Assembly: GCF_022374895.2 (NCBI RefSeq) | Contig: NZ_CP092423.2 | Location: 1,984,001 to 2,048,000 of the forward strand | Length of the DNA: 64,000 bases | From: Mycobacterium lentiflavum | GTDB lineage: Bacteria; Actinomycetota; Actinomycetes; Mycobacteriales; Mycobacteriaceae | Direction: 5' to 3' | Shown: positions 1 through 9,642 of the stretch, piece after piece | Layout: each line of letters opens with the position of its first letter | How positions within the stretch are numbered: position 1 is the first letter of the stretch | Made by a program: the position numbers and the translations under genes | The notes under the pieces: model-generated | What the model was told of the DNA's origin: nothing | Database searches by the model: none | What the model saw: only the letters and a program-made list of their open reading frames with translations

Positions 1-2
1 TC

Positions 3-1286
3 CGATCGTTGACCAAGAAGCTGGTGCGTCACCGCATCCTGACCGACCACTTCCGCATCGACGGCCGCGGCATCACCGACATCCGCGCCCTGTCGGCCGA
101 GGTAGCCGTCGTGCCGCGGGCGCATGGCAGCGCGCTGTTCGAGCGGGGCGAGACCCAGATCCTGGGTGTCACCACGCTGGACATGGTCAAAATGGCCCAG
201 CAGATCGACTCGCTGGGGCCGGAAACCTCCAAGCGGTACATGCACCACTACAACTTCCCGCCGTTCTCCACCGGCGAGACCGGCCGCGTCGGTTCGCCGA
301 AGCGGCGTGAGATCGGCCACGGCGCGCTGGCCGAGCGGGCGCTGATTCCGGTGCTGCCCAGCGTCGAGGAGTTCCCGTACGCCATCCGTCAGGTGTCAGA
401 AGCGTTGGGCTCCAACGGTTCGACGTCGATGGGATCGGTCTGCGCCTCCACCCTCGCGCTGCTGAACGCCGGGGTGCCGCTCAAGGCGCCGGTGGCCGGC
501 ATCGCGATGGGCCTGGTGTCCGACGAGGTCGACGGTGAGACCCGTTACGTCACCCTGACCGACATCCTCGGCGCCGAGGACGCGTTCGGCGACATGGACT
601 TCAAGTGCGCCGGCACCAAGGACTATGTCACCGCGCTGCAGCTGGACACCAAGCTCGACGGGATCCCGTCGCAGGTGCTCGCGGGTGCGCTGGCCCAAGC
701 CAAGGACGCGCGACTGACGATCCTCGAGGTGATGGCCGAGGCCATCGACGCCCCCGACGAGATGAGCCCTTACGCGCCGCGGGTGACCACCATCAAGGTG
801 CCGATCGACAAGATCGGAGAGGTCATCGGGCCCAAGGGCAAGGTCATCAACGCGATCACCGAGGAGACCGGCGCCCAGATCTCCATCGAGGACGACGGCA
901 CCGTGTTCGTCGGCGCCACCGATGGTCCCTCGGCGCAGGCGGCGATCGACCGGATCAACGCCATTGCCAACCCGCAGCTGCCGACGGTGGGCGAGCGATT
1001 CCTCGGAACCGTGGTCAAGACAACGGATTTCGGTGCTTTCGTGTCGCTGCTGCCGGGCCGCGACGGTCTCGTGCACATCTCCAAGCTCGGCAAGGGCAAG
1101 CGCATCGCCAAGGTCGAGGACGTGGTGAACGTCGGCGACAAGCTGCGCGTGGAGATCGCCGACATCGACAAGCGGGGCAAGATCTCGCTGGTCCTGGTCG
1201 CCGAAGAGGACTCGGAAGACACCGCAGCACCCGCTGCCGATGCCCCGGAGACCGCGCCAGCCGATGCCGCGACAGCCAGCAGCTGA
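3..1286 (+). CDS. pnp: Polynucleotide phosphorylase / guanosine pentaphosphate synthetase, C-terminal part
   Basis: This is the 3' portion of a 3'-to-5' phosphorolytic exoribonuclease that acts in RNA decay; in actinomycetes it is also called GpsI. The reading frame is open at the left edge, so the first third of the protein lies outside the window. Visible are the second RNase PH core, a KH domain (about 790-960, with [12 protein letters not shown]) and an S1 RNA-binding domain (about 990-1200, [15 protein letters not shown]). The tail is acidic and Ala-rich. Its last codons overlap the start of the pepR-like gene, so the two are probably translationally coupled. The internal TTG at position 9 is not a believable start, since conserved family sequence begins before it. 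Confidence 0.96.
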   Translation, partial: RSLTKKLVRHRILTDHFRIDGRGITDIRALSAEVAVVPRAHGSALFERGETQILGVTTLDMVKMAQQIDSLGPETSKRYMHHYNFPPFSTGETGRVGSPKRREIGHGALAERALIPVLPSVEEFPYAIRQVSEALGSNGSTSMGSVCASTLALLNAGVPLKAPVAGIAMGLVSDEVDGETRYVTLTDILGAEDAFGDMDFKCAGTKDYVTALQLDTKLDGIPSQVLAGALAQAKDARLTILEVMAEAIDAPDEMSPYAPRVTTIKVPIDKIGEVIGPKGKVINAITEETGAQISIEDDGTVFVGATDGPSAQAAIDRINAIANPQLPTVGERFLGTVVKTTDFGAFVSLLPGRDGLVHISKLGKGKRIAKVEDVVNVGDKLRVEIADIDKRGKISLVLVAEEDSEDTAAPAADAPETAPADAATASS

Positions 1287-2646
1287 CGTAGCCGGGGCGC
1301 GCCCCGGTCGAGTGGGTGCCCTGCGGCGGGGCAAGCACACCGCCGAGGCTGAACCCGCGCTGCAGGCCACCTTGCGCCGCACCACGTTGCCGGGTGGCCT
1401 GCGGGTGGTCACCGAATACCTGCCCGCGGTGCGTTCTGCGTCGGTCGGGGTGTGGGTCGGTGTCGGATCGCGGGACGAAGGGGCGACCGTTGCCGGTGCG
1501 GCGCACTTCCTCGAGCATCTGCTGTTCAAGTCGACGCCGACGCGCACCGCGGTCGACATCGCCCAGGCGATGGACGCGGTCGGCGGCGAACTGAACGCGT
1601 TCACCGCCAAGGAGCACACCTGCTACTACGCGCACGTGCTCGACAGCGATCTCGAGCTGGCTGTCGACCTGGTCGCCGACGTGGTCCTCAACGGGCGCTG
1701 CGCCGTCGCAGACGTCGAACTCGAACGCGACGTCGTCCTCGAGGAAATCGCGATGCGCGACGACGACCCCGAAGACGCGCTGGGAGATATGTTCCTCTCG
1801 GCACTGTTCGGCGATCATCCGGTCGGGCGCCCGGTCATCGGTAGCGCGCACTCGGTGTCGGCGATGACCCGCGCGCAGCTGCACTCCTTCCACATACGGC
1901 GCTATACGCCCGAACGGATGGTGGTCGCGGTGGCCGGCAACGTCGACCACGACGAGGTGGTCGCCCTGGTGCGCCAGCACTTCGGATCCCGTTTGGTGCG
2001 GGGGCGCCAGCCCGTTTCGCCGCGCAAGGGCACTGGACGCGTGAACGGCCAACCGGGATTGTCGATGGCCAAGCGCGACGCCGAGCAGACCCACGTCTTG
2101 CTGGGCGTGCGCACTCCCGGGCGCAATTGGGCACATCGGTGGGCGCTGTCGGTGCTGCACACCGCGCTGGGCGGCGGGCTGAGCTCCCGGCTGTTCCAAG
2201 AGGTTCGCGAGCTACGCGGGCTGGCCTATTCCGTCTACTCCTCGGTCGACATGTTCTCCGACAGCGGAGCGCTGTCGGTCTATGCGGCTTGCCTGCCCGA
2301 GCGGTTCGCCGACGTGATGCGGGTGACCACCGAGGTGCTCGCATCGGTGGCCCGCGACGGCATCACCGAGGCGGAGTGCCGCATCGCCAAGGGCTCCATG
2401 CGTGGCGGGATCGTGCTGGGCCTGGAAGACTCCAGTTCTCGTATGAGCCGCATCGGTCGTAGCGAATTGAACTATGGCAAGCACCGCAGCATCGAGCACA
2501 CCCTGCGGAAGATCGATGACGTCACTGTCGACGAGGTCAACGCGGTGGCCAGCCAGCTGCTGACCAAGCGCTACGGCGCCGCGGTGCTGGGACCATATGC
2601 TTCGAAACGATCACTGCCGCAACAACTTCGGGCGATGGTAAATTAG
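1264..2646 (+). CDS. pepR: M16 family zinc protease PepR
   Basis: This is a pitrilysin/M16 metalloprotease of the mitochondrial processing peptidase-like group. The inverted zinc motif HFLEH is at residues 81-85, with the downstream acidic ligand region [15 protein letters not shown]. The M16 C-terminal domain follows, with the typical [14 protein letters not shown] segment. The start at 1264 (MPRQPAADV) was chosen because it resembles the M. tuberculosis PepR N-terminus; an in-frame ATG at 1240 is possible. Either start lies inside the 3' end of pnp, giving an overlapping pnp-pepR pair, an order conserved in mycobacteria. The physiological substrate is not known from sequence. Confidence 0.93.
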   Translation: MPRQPAADVAGARPGRVGALRRGKHTAEAEPALQATLRRTTLPGGLRVVTEYLPAVRSASVGVWVGVGSRDEGATVAGAAHFLEHLLFKSTPTRTAVDIAQAMDAVGGELNAFTAKEHTCYYAHVLDSDLELAVDLVADVVLNGRCAVADVELERDVVLEEIAMRDDDPEDALGDMFLSALFGDHPVGRPVIGSAHSVSAMTRAQLHSFHIRRYTPERMVVAVAGNVDHDEVVALVRQHFGSRLVRGRQPVSPRKGTGRVNGQPGLSMAKRDAEQTHVLLGVRTPGRNWAHRWALSVLHTALGGGLSSRLFQEVRELRGLAYSVYSSVDMFSDSGALSVYAACLPERFADVMRVTTEVLASVARDGITEAECRIAKGSMRGGIVLGLEDSSSRMSRIGRSELNYGKHRSIEHTLRKIDDVTVDEVNAVASQLLTKRYGAAVLGPYASKRSLPQQLRAMVN

Positions 2647-2705
2647 CCAGATGTCCGCCTCCTTACTTGCGCCGTGCCGGCGCTTGCCGTCGCCGGATTA
2701 GCTCA

Positions 2706-3734
2706 ATGGTGCTGGGTTTTTGGGATATCGCAGTGCCCATCGTGGGCGCCCCGATGTCGGGCGGACCCGGCAGCCCGGCATTGGCGGCGGCGGTGTCCAA
2801 CGCGGGCGGACTCGGTTTCGTCCCCGCCGGATACCTGAGCGCCGACCAGTTTGCGCAGGATGTCGCCGCGGCGCGCGCCGCCACCACCGGCCCGCTCGGT
2901 GTGAACCTGCTTGTGCCGCAACCCAGTGTCGCCGACTGGGTGGCACTGGACTATTACGCCGAAGCCCTCGAAGGGATCGCCGAGCACTACCAGGTTTATG
3001 TGGGCCGGCCCGAATTCGGGCACGACGACGACTGGGCGCGCAAGCTCGAAGTCGTCGCCGACCTGCGTCCGGAACTGGTGTCGTTCACCTACGGAGTGCC
3101 GTCACCGGATGTGATCCGGCGGTTCGGTGCTCTCGGGCTGTTGGTGATGGTCACGGTGACGTCGCTTTACGAGGCCGGGGTGGCCGTCGCCGCCGGTGCG
3201 GACAGCCTGGTGGTACAGGGTCCGAATGCCGGCGGGAACCGCGCCACCTTTGCCCCCGACATGGATCCCGGCAGCGAGTCGCTGCATCAGCTGATCGACC
3301 GCATCCACCGAGCACATCGCGACGTCCCGATCATTGCCGCGGGTGGCCTGGGCACCGCCGAGGATGTCGCGGGTGTGCTGCGCCGGGGAGCGGTGGCCGC
3401 GCAAGTGGGCACCGCGCTGCTGCTCAGTGACGAAGCCGGCACCAGCACCGCGCAACGCGTCGCCATGAAGAATCAACTCTTTTCCAAGACGATCGTCACG
3501 CGGGCGTTCTCGGGCCGGTATGCGCGCAGCCTGGAGAACGAATTCATTCGCCTGTTCGACAACGTCGCGCCACTGGGCTATCCCGAGGTGAACCAGATGA
3601 CGCTGCCGATTCGGGAGGCGGCGACGGAGCGGGAAGATCCGCAGGGCATGAATCTCTGGGCGGGAACGTCTTTTCGCGAGGCGCAGGCGGGTCCGGTGGC
3701 CGACATCGTCGCGAGTCTGAACCCCAACGACTAG
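2706..3734 (+). CDS. Nitronate monooxygenase (2-nitropropane dioxygenase family), Rv2781c-like
   Basis: A 342-residue FMN-dependent TIM-barrel enzyme of the nitronate monooxygenase family, which oxidises alkyl nitronates. Visible signatures are PIVGAPMSGGPGSPALAA at the N-terminus, GADSLVVQGPNAGGNRATF (the family phosphate/substrate loop), and PIIAAGGLGTAEDVAGVLRR (FMN phosphate binding). The ATG at 2706 (MVLGFWDIAVP) matches the remembered M. tuberculosis start; the reading frame extends upstream to 2667 but that part is not conserved. It follows pepR by 59 bases and precedes the beta-lactamase by 6, so it may be co-transcribed with both. Confidence 0.9.
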   Translation: MVLGFWDIAVPIVGAPMSGGPGSPALAAAVSNAGGLGFVPAGYLSADQFAQDVAAARAATTGPLGVNLLVPQPSVADWVALDYYAEALEGIAEHYQVYVGRPEFGHDDDWARKLEVVADLRPELVSFTYGVPSPDVIRRFGALGLLVMVTVTSLYEAGVAVAAGADSLVVQGPNAGGNRATFAPDMDPGSESLHQLIDRIHRAHRDVPIIAAGGLGTAEDVAGVLRRGAVAAQVGTALLLSDEAGTSTAQRVAMKNQLFSKTIVTRAFSGRYARSLENEFIRLFDNVAPLGYPEVNQMTLPIREAATEREDPQGMNLWAGTSFREAQAGPVADIVASLNPND

Positions 3735-3740
3735 CCCGGC

Positions 3741-4625
3741 ATGCCAGAACTCACCCGCCGGCGGTTGTTGGCCGCCGCGATGGCGGCCCCGGCGCTGAGC
3801 ACCTGGGCGACCGCGCACGCCGATCCGCCTCGGGTCGACGGCCGCCTGGCCGAGCTCGAGCGCCAATACGACGCCTACATCGGGCTTTTCGCGGCAGATC
3901 TGGGGTCGGGGCGCACGTGCGCACATCGCGACGACGACCCCTTCGCGATGTGCTCGACGTTCAAGGCCTATGCCGCGGCGCGGGTGTTGCAGAAGGCGCA
4001 GCGCGGCGAATCGGATTTGCAGCAACTGGTCTTCATCGATCCCGCCGCGTTACTGCCCAACTCTCCGGTGACCGCGCCGCAGGCCGGCAACACCATGCCG
4101 GTCGCGCAGCTGTGCGCGGCCGCGTTGCAGCGCAGCGATAATGTGGCCGCCAACCTGCTGCTGGCGCAGATCGGCGGACCGCCGGCCATCACCGACTTCG
4201 CTCGCTCCATCGGAGACACGCGCACCCGGCTCGATCGGTGGGAGATCGAATTGAACACCGCGATTCCCGGCGATCCGCGCGATACCAGCACCCCGCGGGC
4301 GCTTGGCAACGGAGTCCAAAAGCTACTCACCGGAACGGTTCTCGGCGACGCGCAGCGCAGTCAGCTGCAACGGTGGATGCGCGACAATGTGACCTCCAGC
4401 ATGCGGGCGGGTCTGCCACCGGGGTGGACCACCGCCGACAAGACGGGCACGGGGGACTATGGCAGCACCAACGACATCGGCATGGTTTACGGGCCGGCCG
4501 GGCAGCGCCTGTTGCTGTCGCTGATGACGCGCTCGCGGTCGGCGAACCCCGGCGCCGATGCGCTGCGGCCGCTGATCGCCGAGGTGACGAAATCGGTACT
4601 GGGATGGCTGACCGGGCAGGGCTGA
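3741..4625 (+). CDS. Class A beta-lactamase, Tat-exported
   Basis: A 294-residue serine beta-lactamase. The N-terminus has a twin-arginine-like signal ([19 protein letters not shown]) ending near AHA-D. Catalytic motifs are present in order: S72-T-F-K75 (nucleophile and base), S132-D-N134, an omega-loop E168-x-E-L-N172 (general base), and K234-T-G236 within DKTGTGDYG. The SDN motif is the usual class A form, whereas M. tuberculosis BlaC has SDG, so this is not simply that gene moved. It lies between the Rv2781c-like gene and ald, where M. tuberculosis has no beta-lactamase as far as I recall. Substrate range cannot be read from sequence. Confidence 0.93.
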   Translation: MPELTRRRLLAAAMAAPALSTWATAHADPPRVDGRLAELERQYDAYIGLFAADLGSGRTCAHRDDDPFAMCSTFKAYAAARVLQKAQRGESDLQQLVFIDPAALLPNSPVTAPQAGNTMPVAQLCAAALQRSDNVAANLLLAQIGGPPAITDFARSIGDTRTRLDRWEIELNTAIPGDPRDTSTPRALGNGVQKLLTGTVLGDAQRSQLQRWMRDNVTSSMRAGLPPGWTTADKTGTGDYGSTNDIGMVYGPAGQRLLLSLMTRSRSANPGADALRPLIAEVTKSVLGWLTGQG

Positions 4626-4628
4626 GCG

Positions 4629-5744
4629 TCAGGCCAGCACGCCGGCCGGATCGGTGAACGTCAAGCTCAGGTCGGCGGCCACCCGCTGCGACAGCAGCGC
4701 GCCCTGGTGTGTCGAAAGGCCTTTTGCCAGAGCCGGATCCGACCGGCAGGCCTGTCGCCAGCCCTGGTCAGCGAGCCGGAGCACATACGGCATCGTCGCG
4801 TTGGTCAGCGCGTAGGTCGAGGTCTTCGGGACCGCGCTGGGCATGTTGGCCACACAGTAGAACAGCGCGTCGTGCACCGTGAACGTCGGGTCGTCGTGGG
4901 TGGTGGGCCGCGAATCCTCGAAGCACCCGCCCTGATCGATGGAGATGTCCACCAGCACAGCACCTAATTTCATCTGTGCGACAAGCGAATTCGATATCAA
5001 CCTCGGCGCCTTGGAGCCGGGCACCAGCACGGCACCGATCACCAGATCGGCGTGCCTGACCGCGCCCTCCAGCTCGTAGGCCGACGAGTGGCGAGTCTGG
5101 ATGCGGCCGGTGAACTCGGCGTCGAGCAGTCGCAGTTTGTCGATGTTGAGGTCGAGCACCCGGACACTGGCCCCCATGCCACTGGCCACCCGGGCCGCGT
5201 TATAACCGGCGGTGCCGGCGCCGACGACCACGACGTCGGCGGGCTTCACGCCCGGCACCCCGCCCATCAACGCGCCGCGTCCGCCCTGCGTCCGCATCAG
5301 GTGATACGCCCCGATCTGAGCCGACAACCGGCCGGCGACTTCGCTCATCGGCGCCAGCAGCGGCAGCGCGCCGTCGGCGGTCTGCACGGTCTCGTAGGCG
5401 ATCGACGTGGTGCCGGACGTCAATAGCGCGTCGGTGCAGGCACGCGACGCCGCCAGATGCAGATAGGTGAACAGGACCTGCCCGGAGCGCAACAGCGCGT
5501 ACTCGGCGGGCATCGGTTCCTTGACCTTGAGCAGCAAGTCGGCCTCGGCCCACACCTGCTCGGCGGAGCTGAGCAGCTGCGCGCCCGCGGCCTTGAACTC
5601 CATATCGGTGATTGCCGACCCTTCTCCGGCGCCGGCCTGCACCAGCACCTCGTGGCCGCGGTGCGTCAATTCGGCGACGCCTGCCGGGGTGATGGCCACC
5701 CTGAATTCGTTGTTCTTGGTCTCGGTGGGGATGCCGACTCGCAT
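4629..5744 (-). CDS. ald: L-alanine dehydrogenase
   Basis: A 371-residue NAD-dependent enzyme interconverting L-alanine and pyruvate plus ammonia; the family also reduces glyoxylate. The N-terminus [20 protein letters not shown] is the family hallmark, and the Rossmann segment [20 protein letters not shown] binds NAD. Length equals the usual family length. It faces aldR across 67 bases, the classic ald-aldR arrangement. Its 3' end is three bases from the convergent beta-lactamase stop. Regulation by AldR is expected from the family and from the palindrome in the shared promoter region. Confidence 0.97.
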   Translation of the reverse strand: MRVGIPTETKNNEFRVAITPAGVAELTHRGHEVLVQAGAGEGSAITDMEFKAAGAQLLSSAEQVWAEADLLLKVKEPMPAEYALLRSGQVLFTYLHLAASRACTDALLTSGTTSIAYETVQTADGALPLLAPMSEVAGRLSAQIGAYHLMRTQGGRGALMGGVPGVKPADVVVVGAGTAGYNAARVASGMGASVRVLDLNIDKLRLLDAEFTGRIQTRHSSAYELEGAVRHADLVIGAVLVPGSKAPRLISNSLVAQMKLGAVLVDISIDQGGCFEDSRPTTHDDPTFTVHDALFYCVANMPSAVPKTSTYALTNATMPYVLRLADQGWRQACRSDPALAKGLSTHQGALLSQRVAADLSLTFTDPAGVLA

Positions 5745-5755
5745 GCCTCAAGTGT

Positions 5756-5766
5756 GAAGAAACTTC
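5756..5766. promoter_or_regulatory. Palindrome in the ald-aldR divergent promoter region
   Basis: The sequence GAAGAAACTTC is an 11-bp palindrome with a 3-bp centre (GAAG-AAA-CTTC). It lies 12 bases upstream of the ald start and about 46 bases upstream of aldR. Lrp/AsnC regulators such as AldR bind repeated imperfect palindromes in such regions, so this is a candidate operator half-set. The assignment to AldR is inference. Confidence 0.4.
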
Positions 5767-5799
5767 GACCAAGCGGCAAACAGGCTGATGTTAATTCCA

Positions 5800-5805
5800 T
5801 AAGAT
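5800..5805 (+). promoter_or_regulatory. -10 element TAAGAT of aldR (predicted leaderless)
   Basis: TAAGAT fits TANNNT and ends 6 bases before the aldR ATG at 5812, which places the predicted transcription start on the A of the start codon. There is no Shine-Dalgarno sequence in front of the gene. No convincing -35 is visible. Confidence 0.6.
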
Positions 5806-5811
5806 CGGGAT

Positions 5812-6330
5812 ATGACTGATAAGTCAACGAATCTTGTGGGTGCACCGGCTGACACACCGAAGGATGTTCGGGGGCCGGCCGGTCTCGACGCCGTGGACCG
5901 TAAAATTCTGAGCCTGCTGCACGCCGACGCACGCATCACCAACAACGCGCTGGCCGAGGCGGTCGGCATCGCGGCGTCCACGTGTCACGGGCGGGTACGG
6001 CGGCTGGTCGACCTCGGCGTGATCCGCGGTTTCTTCACCGACATCGATCCGGTCGCGGTGGGCATGCCGCTGCAGGCGATGATCTCGGTGACCCTGCAAT
6101 CCAACGCGCGCGGCAAGATCCGCAGCTTCATCCACCAGATCCGGGGACGCCGCCAGGTGATGGACGTCTACTTCCTCGCGGGTGCCGACGATTTCATCCT
6201 GCATGTCGCTGCCCGCGACACCGAGGACCTGCGCTCGTTCGTGGTGGAGAACCTCAACGCCGACGCCGACGTCGCCGGGACGCAGACCTCGTTGATCTTC
6301 GAACATCTCCGTGGAGCCGCGCCGATCTAG
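5812..6330 (+). CDS. aldR: Lrp/AsnC family regulator AldR
   Basis: A 172-residue feast/famine regulator. The N-terminal winged helix (DRKILSLLHADARITNNALA, then AASTCHGRVRRL) binds DNA. The C-terminal RAM domain (about residues 80-160) binds an amino-acid effector and mediates oligomerisation. It is divergent from ald and is expected to control it in response to alanine or other amino acids, as known for the M. tuberculosis and M. smegmatis homologues. It appears to be expressed from a leaderless mRNA. Confidence 0.93.
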   Translation: MTDKSTNLVGAPADTPKDVRGPAGLDAVDRKILSLLHADARITNNALAEAVGIAASTCHGRVRRLVDLGVIRGFFTDIDPVAVGMPLQAMISVTLQSNARGKIRSFIHQIRGRRQVMDVYFLAGADDFILHVAARDTEDLRSFVVENLNADADVAGTQTSLIFEHLRGAAPI

Positions 6331-6333
6331 GCT

Positions 6334-6339
6334 TATTAT
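6334..6339 (+). promoter_or_regulatory. -10 element TATTAT of the SRPBCC gene (predicted leaderless)
   Basis: TATTAT is a near-perfect -10 element. It begins 4 bases after the aldR stop and ends 6 bases before the ATG at 6346. The downstream gene is therefore predicted to have its own leaderless transcript rather than depend on aldR read-through. Confidence 0.65.
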
Positions 6340-6345
6340 CTGCCG

Positions 6346-6807
6346 ATGAGCGACCCGTGCGTGTCGGCCAGTGTCCAGATCGACGCCCGCCCCGACGTGG
6401 TCTATTCGCTGATCACCGACCTGCCGACGTTGACCTCACTGGCCGAGGAGGCGGTCGCGATGCGATGGTGCAAGGGCGATGCGGTGTGTCCGGGGGCGGT
6501 GTTCACCGGCCGCAATGAGAACGGCAGCAAGCGGTGGAACACGAAGTGCACCGTCACCGACGCCGAGCCGGGCCGGCGGTTCGCGTTCGACGTGCGGCAC
6601 ACGGTCTTTCCGATCGCGCGCTGGCAATACGACATCGTCGCCTCCGACGGCGGCTGCCTGGTCACCGAAAGCACCTGGGACCGTCGGCCCGGCTGGTTCC
6701 GCACGCTCTCCGGCAGAGCCACCGGTGTTACCGACCGGGCGGCCGCCAACACCAAGAACATCGAGCTCACGCTGCAGCGCCTCAAGCAGCGCGCCGAAGC
6801 CGGCTAG
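6346..6807 (+). CDS. SRPBCC (START-like) family protein, Rv2778c-like
   Basis: A 153-residue single-domain protein of the SRPBCC/polyketide-cyclase fold. It starts with the typical ASVQIDARPDVVYSLITDL strand-helix element and ends in a long C-terminal helix (KNIELTLQRLKQRAE). Such proteins form a deep hydrophobic ligand cavity; the ligand is unknown. It lies 15 bases after aldR in the same direction, an arrangement I recall from M. tuberculosis Rv2779c-Rv2778c. Confidence 0.85.
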   Translation: MSDPCVSASVQIDARPDVVYSLITDLPTLTSLAEEAVAMRWCKGDAVCPGAVFTGRNENGSKRWNTKCTVTDAEPGRRFAFDVRHTVFPIARWQYDIVASDGGCLVTESTWDRRPGWFRTLSGRATGVTDRAAANTKNIELTLQRLKQRAEAG

Positions 6808-6841
6808 CCGGGGACTTCGCGAGAAACCCGGTACCGGCGGT

Positions 6842-6870
6842 TTCGCATATTCGCGCCGCGAACTTATACT
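6842..6870 (+). promoter_or_regulatory. Candidate SigA-type promoter of the hydrolase-EphD-like operon
   Basis: TTCGCA (6842-6847), a 17-base spacer and TATACT (6865-6870) lie upstream of the operon beginning at 6932. A transcription start near 6877 would give a leader of about 55 bases. The ribosome-binding site is the AGGTAGGGGG run just before the ATG. Confidence 0.5.
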
Positions 6871-6931
6871 GGCCATGCCCGATGTTCACCGAGACGACTT
6901 CTGGTCGGGGTAAACGCAGGTAGGGGGCCAT

Positions 6932-7852
6932 ATGTTCACCGTCGACGATCAGGCCGCGGGTTCGCACCCAGGCAGGTTGGGGCCATCGCTCGACCATGAG
7001 CGCCTGGTGCTCGAGGCGCGTGATGTGGCTTTCGACTGGGCGAACCTACCGGTGCACTACGTGCCCGAAGAGCCGTTCACCACCCACATGCTCAACGTCT
7101 TGCACCTGCTGCTGCCCGCGGGCGAGGAGTTCTTCGTTGAGGTGTTCAAGCGAGCGCTGCCGCTGATCCAGGACGACCAGCTGCGGCTGGATGTGCAGGG
7201 CTTCATCGGTCAGGAGGCGGTGCACTCGCAGGCGCACGCGGGCGTGCTCGCCCGGTTCGACGCCCAGGGCATCGCCGTGACGCCCTACACCGGCCAGATC
7301 AGGTGGATGTTCGAGAAGATCCTGGGCTCCAAGCCCGGGTGGAGTAAACGGCGTCAGGACAGCTGGCTGCTCGAGCAGGTCTCGTTCGTCTCCGCAATCG
7401 AGCACTACACCGCGATCTTGGGCGAGTGGATTCTGAACACCCCGGCGCACGACGCGATCGGCACCGATCCGGTGATGCTGGACATGCTGCGCTGGCACGG
7501 CGCCGAAGAAGTCGAGCACAAGGCGGTGGCCTTCGACACGATGAAACATCTGCGGGCCGGGTATTGGCGGCAGGTGCGCGCCCAGCTGGTCGTCTCGCCG
7601 GCGATGTTGCTGCTGTGGATCCGCGGCGTGCGCTACCTGTATTCGGTGGACCCACTGCTGCCGCCGGGCACCAAGCCGCGCTGGCGTGACTACGTCAACG
7701 CGGCCCGCCGCGGCCTGCTGCCCGGCCCGCTACGATTCCTGCGTGGTATCGCCGATTACTACCGGCCGGGCTTCCACCCCTCGCAATTGGGCGGGCTTGG
7801 GCAGGCAGTCGACTATCTGGCCGTCTCTCCTGCAGCGAGGGCATCGCACTGA
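6932..7852 (+). CDS. Predicted metal-dependent hydrolase (PF10118 type), Rv2777c-like
   Basis: A 306-residue helical protein. The two carboxylate-histidine motifs, FIGQEAVHSQAH (about residues 89-100) and GAEEVEHKAVAFD (about 190-202), resemble ferritin-like di-iron ligand pairs and define the family annotated as metal-dependent hydrolases. A strong Shine-Dalgarno run precedes the ATG. The next gene begins 4 bases after its stop, so it is the first gene of an operon with a hydrolase-SDR fusion and a ferredoxin reductase. The reductase could plausibly feed electrons to a di-iron centre, which would make this an oxygenase or desaturase; that is inference. Confidence 0.8.
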   Translation: MFTVDDQAAGSHPGRLGPSLDHERLVLEARDVAFDWANLPVHYVPEEPFTTHMLNVLHLLLPAGEEFFVEVFKRALPLIQDDQLRLDVQGFIGQEAVHSQAHAGVLARFDAQGIAVTPYTGQIRWMFEKILGSKPGWSKRRQDSWLLEQVSFVSAIEHYTAILGEWILNTPAHDAIGTDPVMLDMLRWHGAEEVEHKAVAFDTMKHLRAGYWRQVRAQLVVSPAMLLLWIRGVRYLYSVDPLLPPGTKPRWRDYVNAARRGLLPGPLRFLRGIADYYRPGFHPSQLGGLGQAVDYLAVSPAARASH

Positions 7853-7855
7853 TCT

Positions 7856-9622
7856 ATGACCATTGACTTCGGATTCACCGCTTCCAACGGTGTGGCCCTG
7901 GCCGTCCATCGTTACACCGAAATCGACCCGCAACGTCCGACTATCCTCGCAATTCACGGCTGGCCCGATAACCATCACGTCTGGGACCCGATCGCCGAGG
8001 AGTTCGCGCAGAACTACGCCGGCCGGTACAACTTCGTCGCCTACGATGTCCGCGGCGCCGGCGAATCATCGCGTCCGGCAAAGCAATCCGGGTATTCCTT
8101 CGAGCATCTGGTGTCCGATCTCGGCGCGGTGATCGACAGCCTGGGGGTCGAGGAGGTCCACCTGCTGGCCCACGACTGGGGCTCGATCCAGGGCTGGGCG
8201 GCCATCACGGACGAGTCGATGATGGACAAGATCGCCTCGTTCACCTCGATCTCGGGTCCGCATCTGCAATACGCGGGCAGATTCTTGCGTTCGGCGCGCA
8301 ACCCGCGGGGGCTAGCACAGGTCGCGGGCCAGCTGATGGCGTCGACCTACATCGGCTTCTTCCTATGCCCGGGCGTTCCGGAAGCGGCTTTTCATTCCGG
8401 AATCGGCGTCAAAGTCGTTGAGGCCATGGAACGCATCGGTCGATCGAGCACGCGCAGTCAACGTCGCGCGACGCCGCGATCGATCGCGGACTATGTCAAC
8501 GGGCTGAACCTGTACCGGGCCAACATGCCTGCGCCGATGTTGTCGCCGGGGCGTGAACTACCGAAGACCAACGTCGCAGTCCAGGTGTTGGTGCCGCGCA
8601 TGGACCTCTTCGTGACTCCCGCGCTGCAGCGCTTCACCGGCGCGATTCCCGCCGGGGGCAGGGTCGTTTCGATCGAGGGCGGTCACTGGGTGGTGACGTC
8701 TCGTCCCGACGTGGTGGCCCGGCTCACCAGCGAGTGGATCGATCGCAGTGTCGGCGGCGCGGCCCCCGCCGGCGAGCCCTCGGTGCAGGGCGGCCCGCGC
8801 GAGATACCGGGCAAGCTCGCGTTGATCACCGGCGCAGGTGCCGGCATCGGCCGGGCCACCGCGGTGGAACTGGCCCGTCACGGTGCTCGCAAGGTGATCA
8901 TCGTCGATCGAAACCTTGACGCGGCCAACGAAACCGCGGACGCCGTTCGCGCCGCATGCTCCGAGGCCGTGGTGTACCAAGCCGACGTCAGTGACGAAGA
9001 ATCGATGAACGACCTTGCCGCCCAAGTACTTAACGACCACGGTGTGGTCGACATCCTGGTGAACAACGCCGGTATCGGCATGGCGGGCCGATTCCTGGAG
9101 ACCAGCCCCGGGAACTGGGAGGACATCATCGGGGTGAACCTGCGTGGTGTCATCACCGGCAGCCGGGCTTTCGGCGCGCAGATGGTCGAGCGCGGCGAGG
9201 GCGGGACGATCATCAACGTGGCCTCGGCGTCGGCGTACCTGCCGTCGAAATCGATGGTCGCCTATAGCACCACGAAGGCGGCGGTGCTGGGGTTCAGCGA
9301 ATCGCTGCGCGCCGACTTCGCCGACGAGGGCATTGCCGTCACCGCGGTGTGCCCGGGATTCGTCAACACCGATATCGCCAAAAGCACTGTCTACGCTGGG
9401 ATGTCGGACGCCGAGCAGGAACGGGCACGGGACAAGGCCGACGCGGCTTACCGGCGCCGCAACTACACCCCGGAGGCCGTGGCCGCGGCGATCGTCAAGG
9501 CCATCAAGACCGGCCCCGCGGTGTTACCGGTCGCCGCCGAATCCAGAATCGGCTACGCGATGCGGCGGATCAGCCCGTCGGCGATTCGGCTGCTCGCGCG
9601 GTTGGACATTCGGCCGACTTGA
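7856..9622 (+). CDS. Two-domain alpha/beta hydrolase - short-chain dehydrogenase (EphD-like)
   Basis: A 588-residue fusion. Residues 1-300 are an alpha/beta hydrolase with HGWPDNH (oxyanion region), AHDWGS (nucleophile Asp, as in epoxide hydrolases) and GGHWV (catalytic His). Residues 320-588 are an SDR with GAGAGIGRA (cofactor binding), NNAGIGMAG and YSTTK (Tyr-x3-Lys). This is the domain architecture of mycobacterial EphD (Rv2214c), but this copy sits inside the Rv2777c-Rv2776c operon, so it is a paralogue or a relocated gene. An epoxide could be opened and the resulting alcohol oxidised by one polypeptide. The substrate is probably a lipid but is not shown by sequence. Confidence 0.88.
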   Translation: MTIDFGFTASNGVALAVHRYTEIDPQRPTILAIHGWPDNHHVWDPIAEEFAQNYAGRYNFVAYDVRGAGESSRPAKQSGYSFEHLVSDLGAVIDSLGVEEVHLLAHDWGSIQGWAAITDESMMDKIASFTSISGPHLQYAGRFLRSARNPRGLAQVAGQLMASTYIGFFLCPGVPEAAFHSGIGVKVVEAMERIGRSSTRSQRRATPRSIADYVNGLNLYRANMPAPMLSPGRELPKTNVAVQVLVPRMDLFVTPALQRFTGAIPAGGRVVSIEGGHWVVTSRPDVVARLTSEWIDRSVGGAAPAGEPSVQGGPREIPGKLALITGAGAGIGRATAVELARHGARKVIIVDRNLDAANETADAVRAACSEAVVYQADVSDEESMNDLAAQVLNDHGVVDILVNNAGIGMAGRFLETSPGNWEDIIGVNLRGVITGSRAFGAQMVERGEGGTIINVASASAYLPSKSMVAYSTTKAAVLGFSESLRADFADEGIAVTAVCPGFVNTDIAKSTVYAGMSDAEQERARDKADAAYRRRNYTPEAVAAAIVKAIKTGPAVLPVAAESRIGYAMRRISPSAIRLLARLDIRPT

Positions 9623-9642
9623 GCAGGGTGAGGGATTTGCCT

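Noticed and set aside
2693..2720. tRNA-like 5' sequence (GGATTAGCTCAATGGT)
   Set aside because: It resembles a D-arm, but no anticodon arm, T-arm or acceptor complement follows, and the bases form the start of the conserved nitronate monooxygenase gene.
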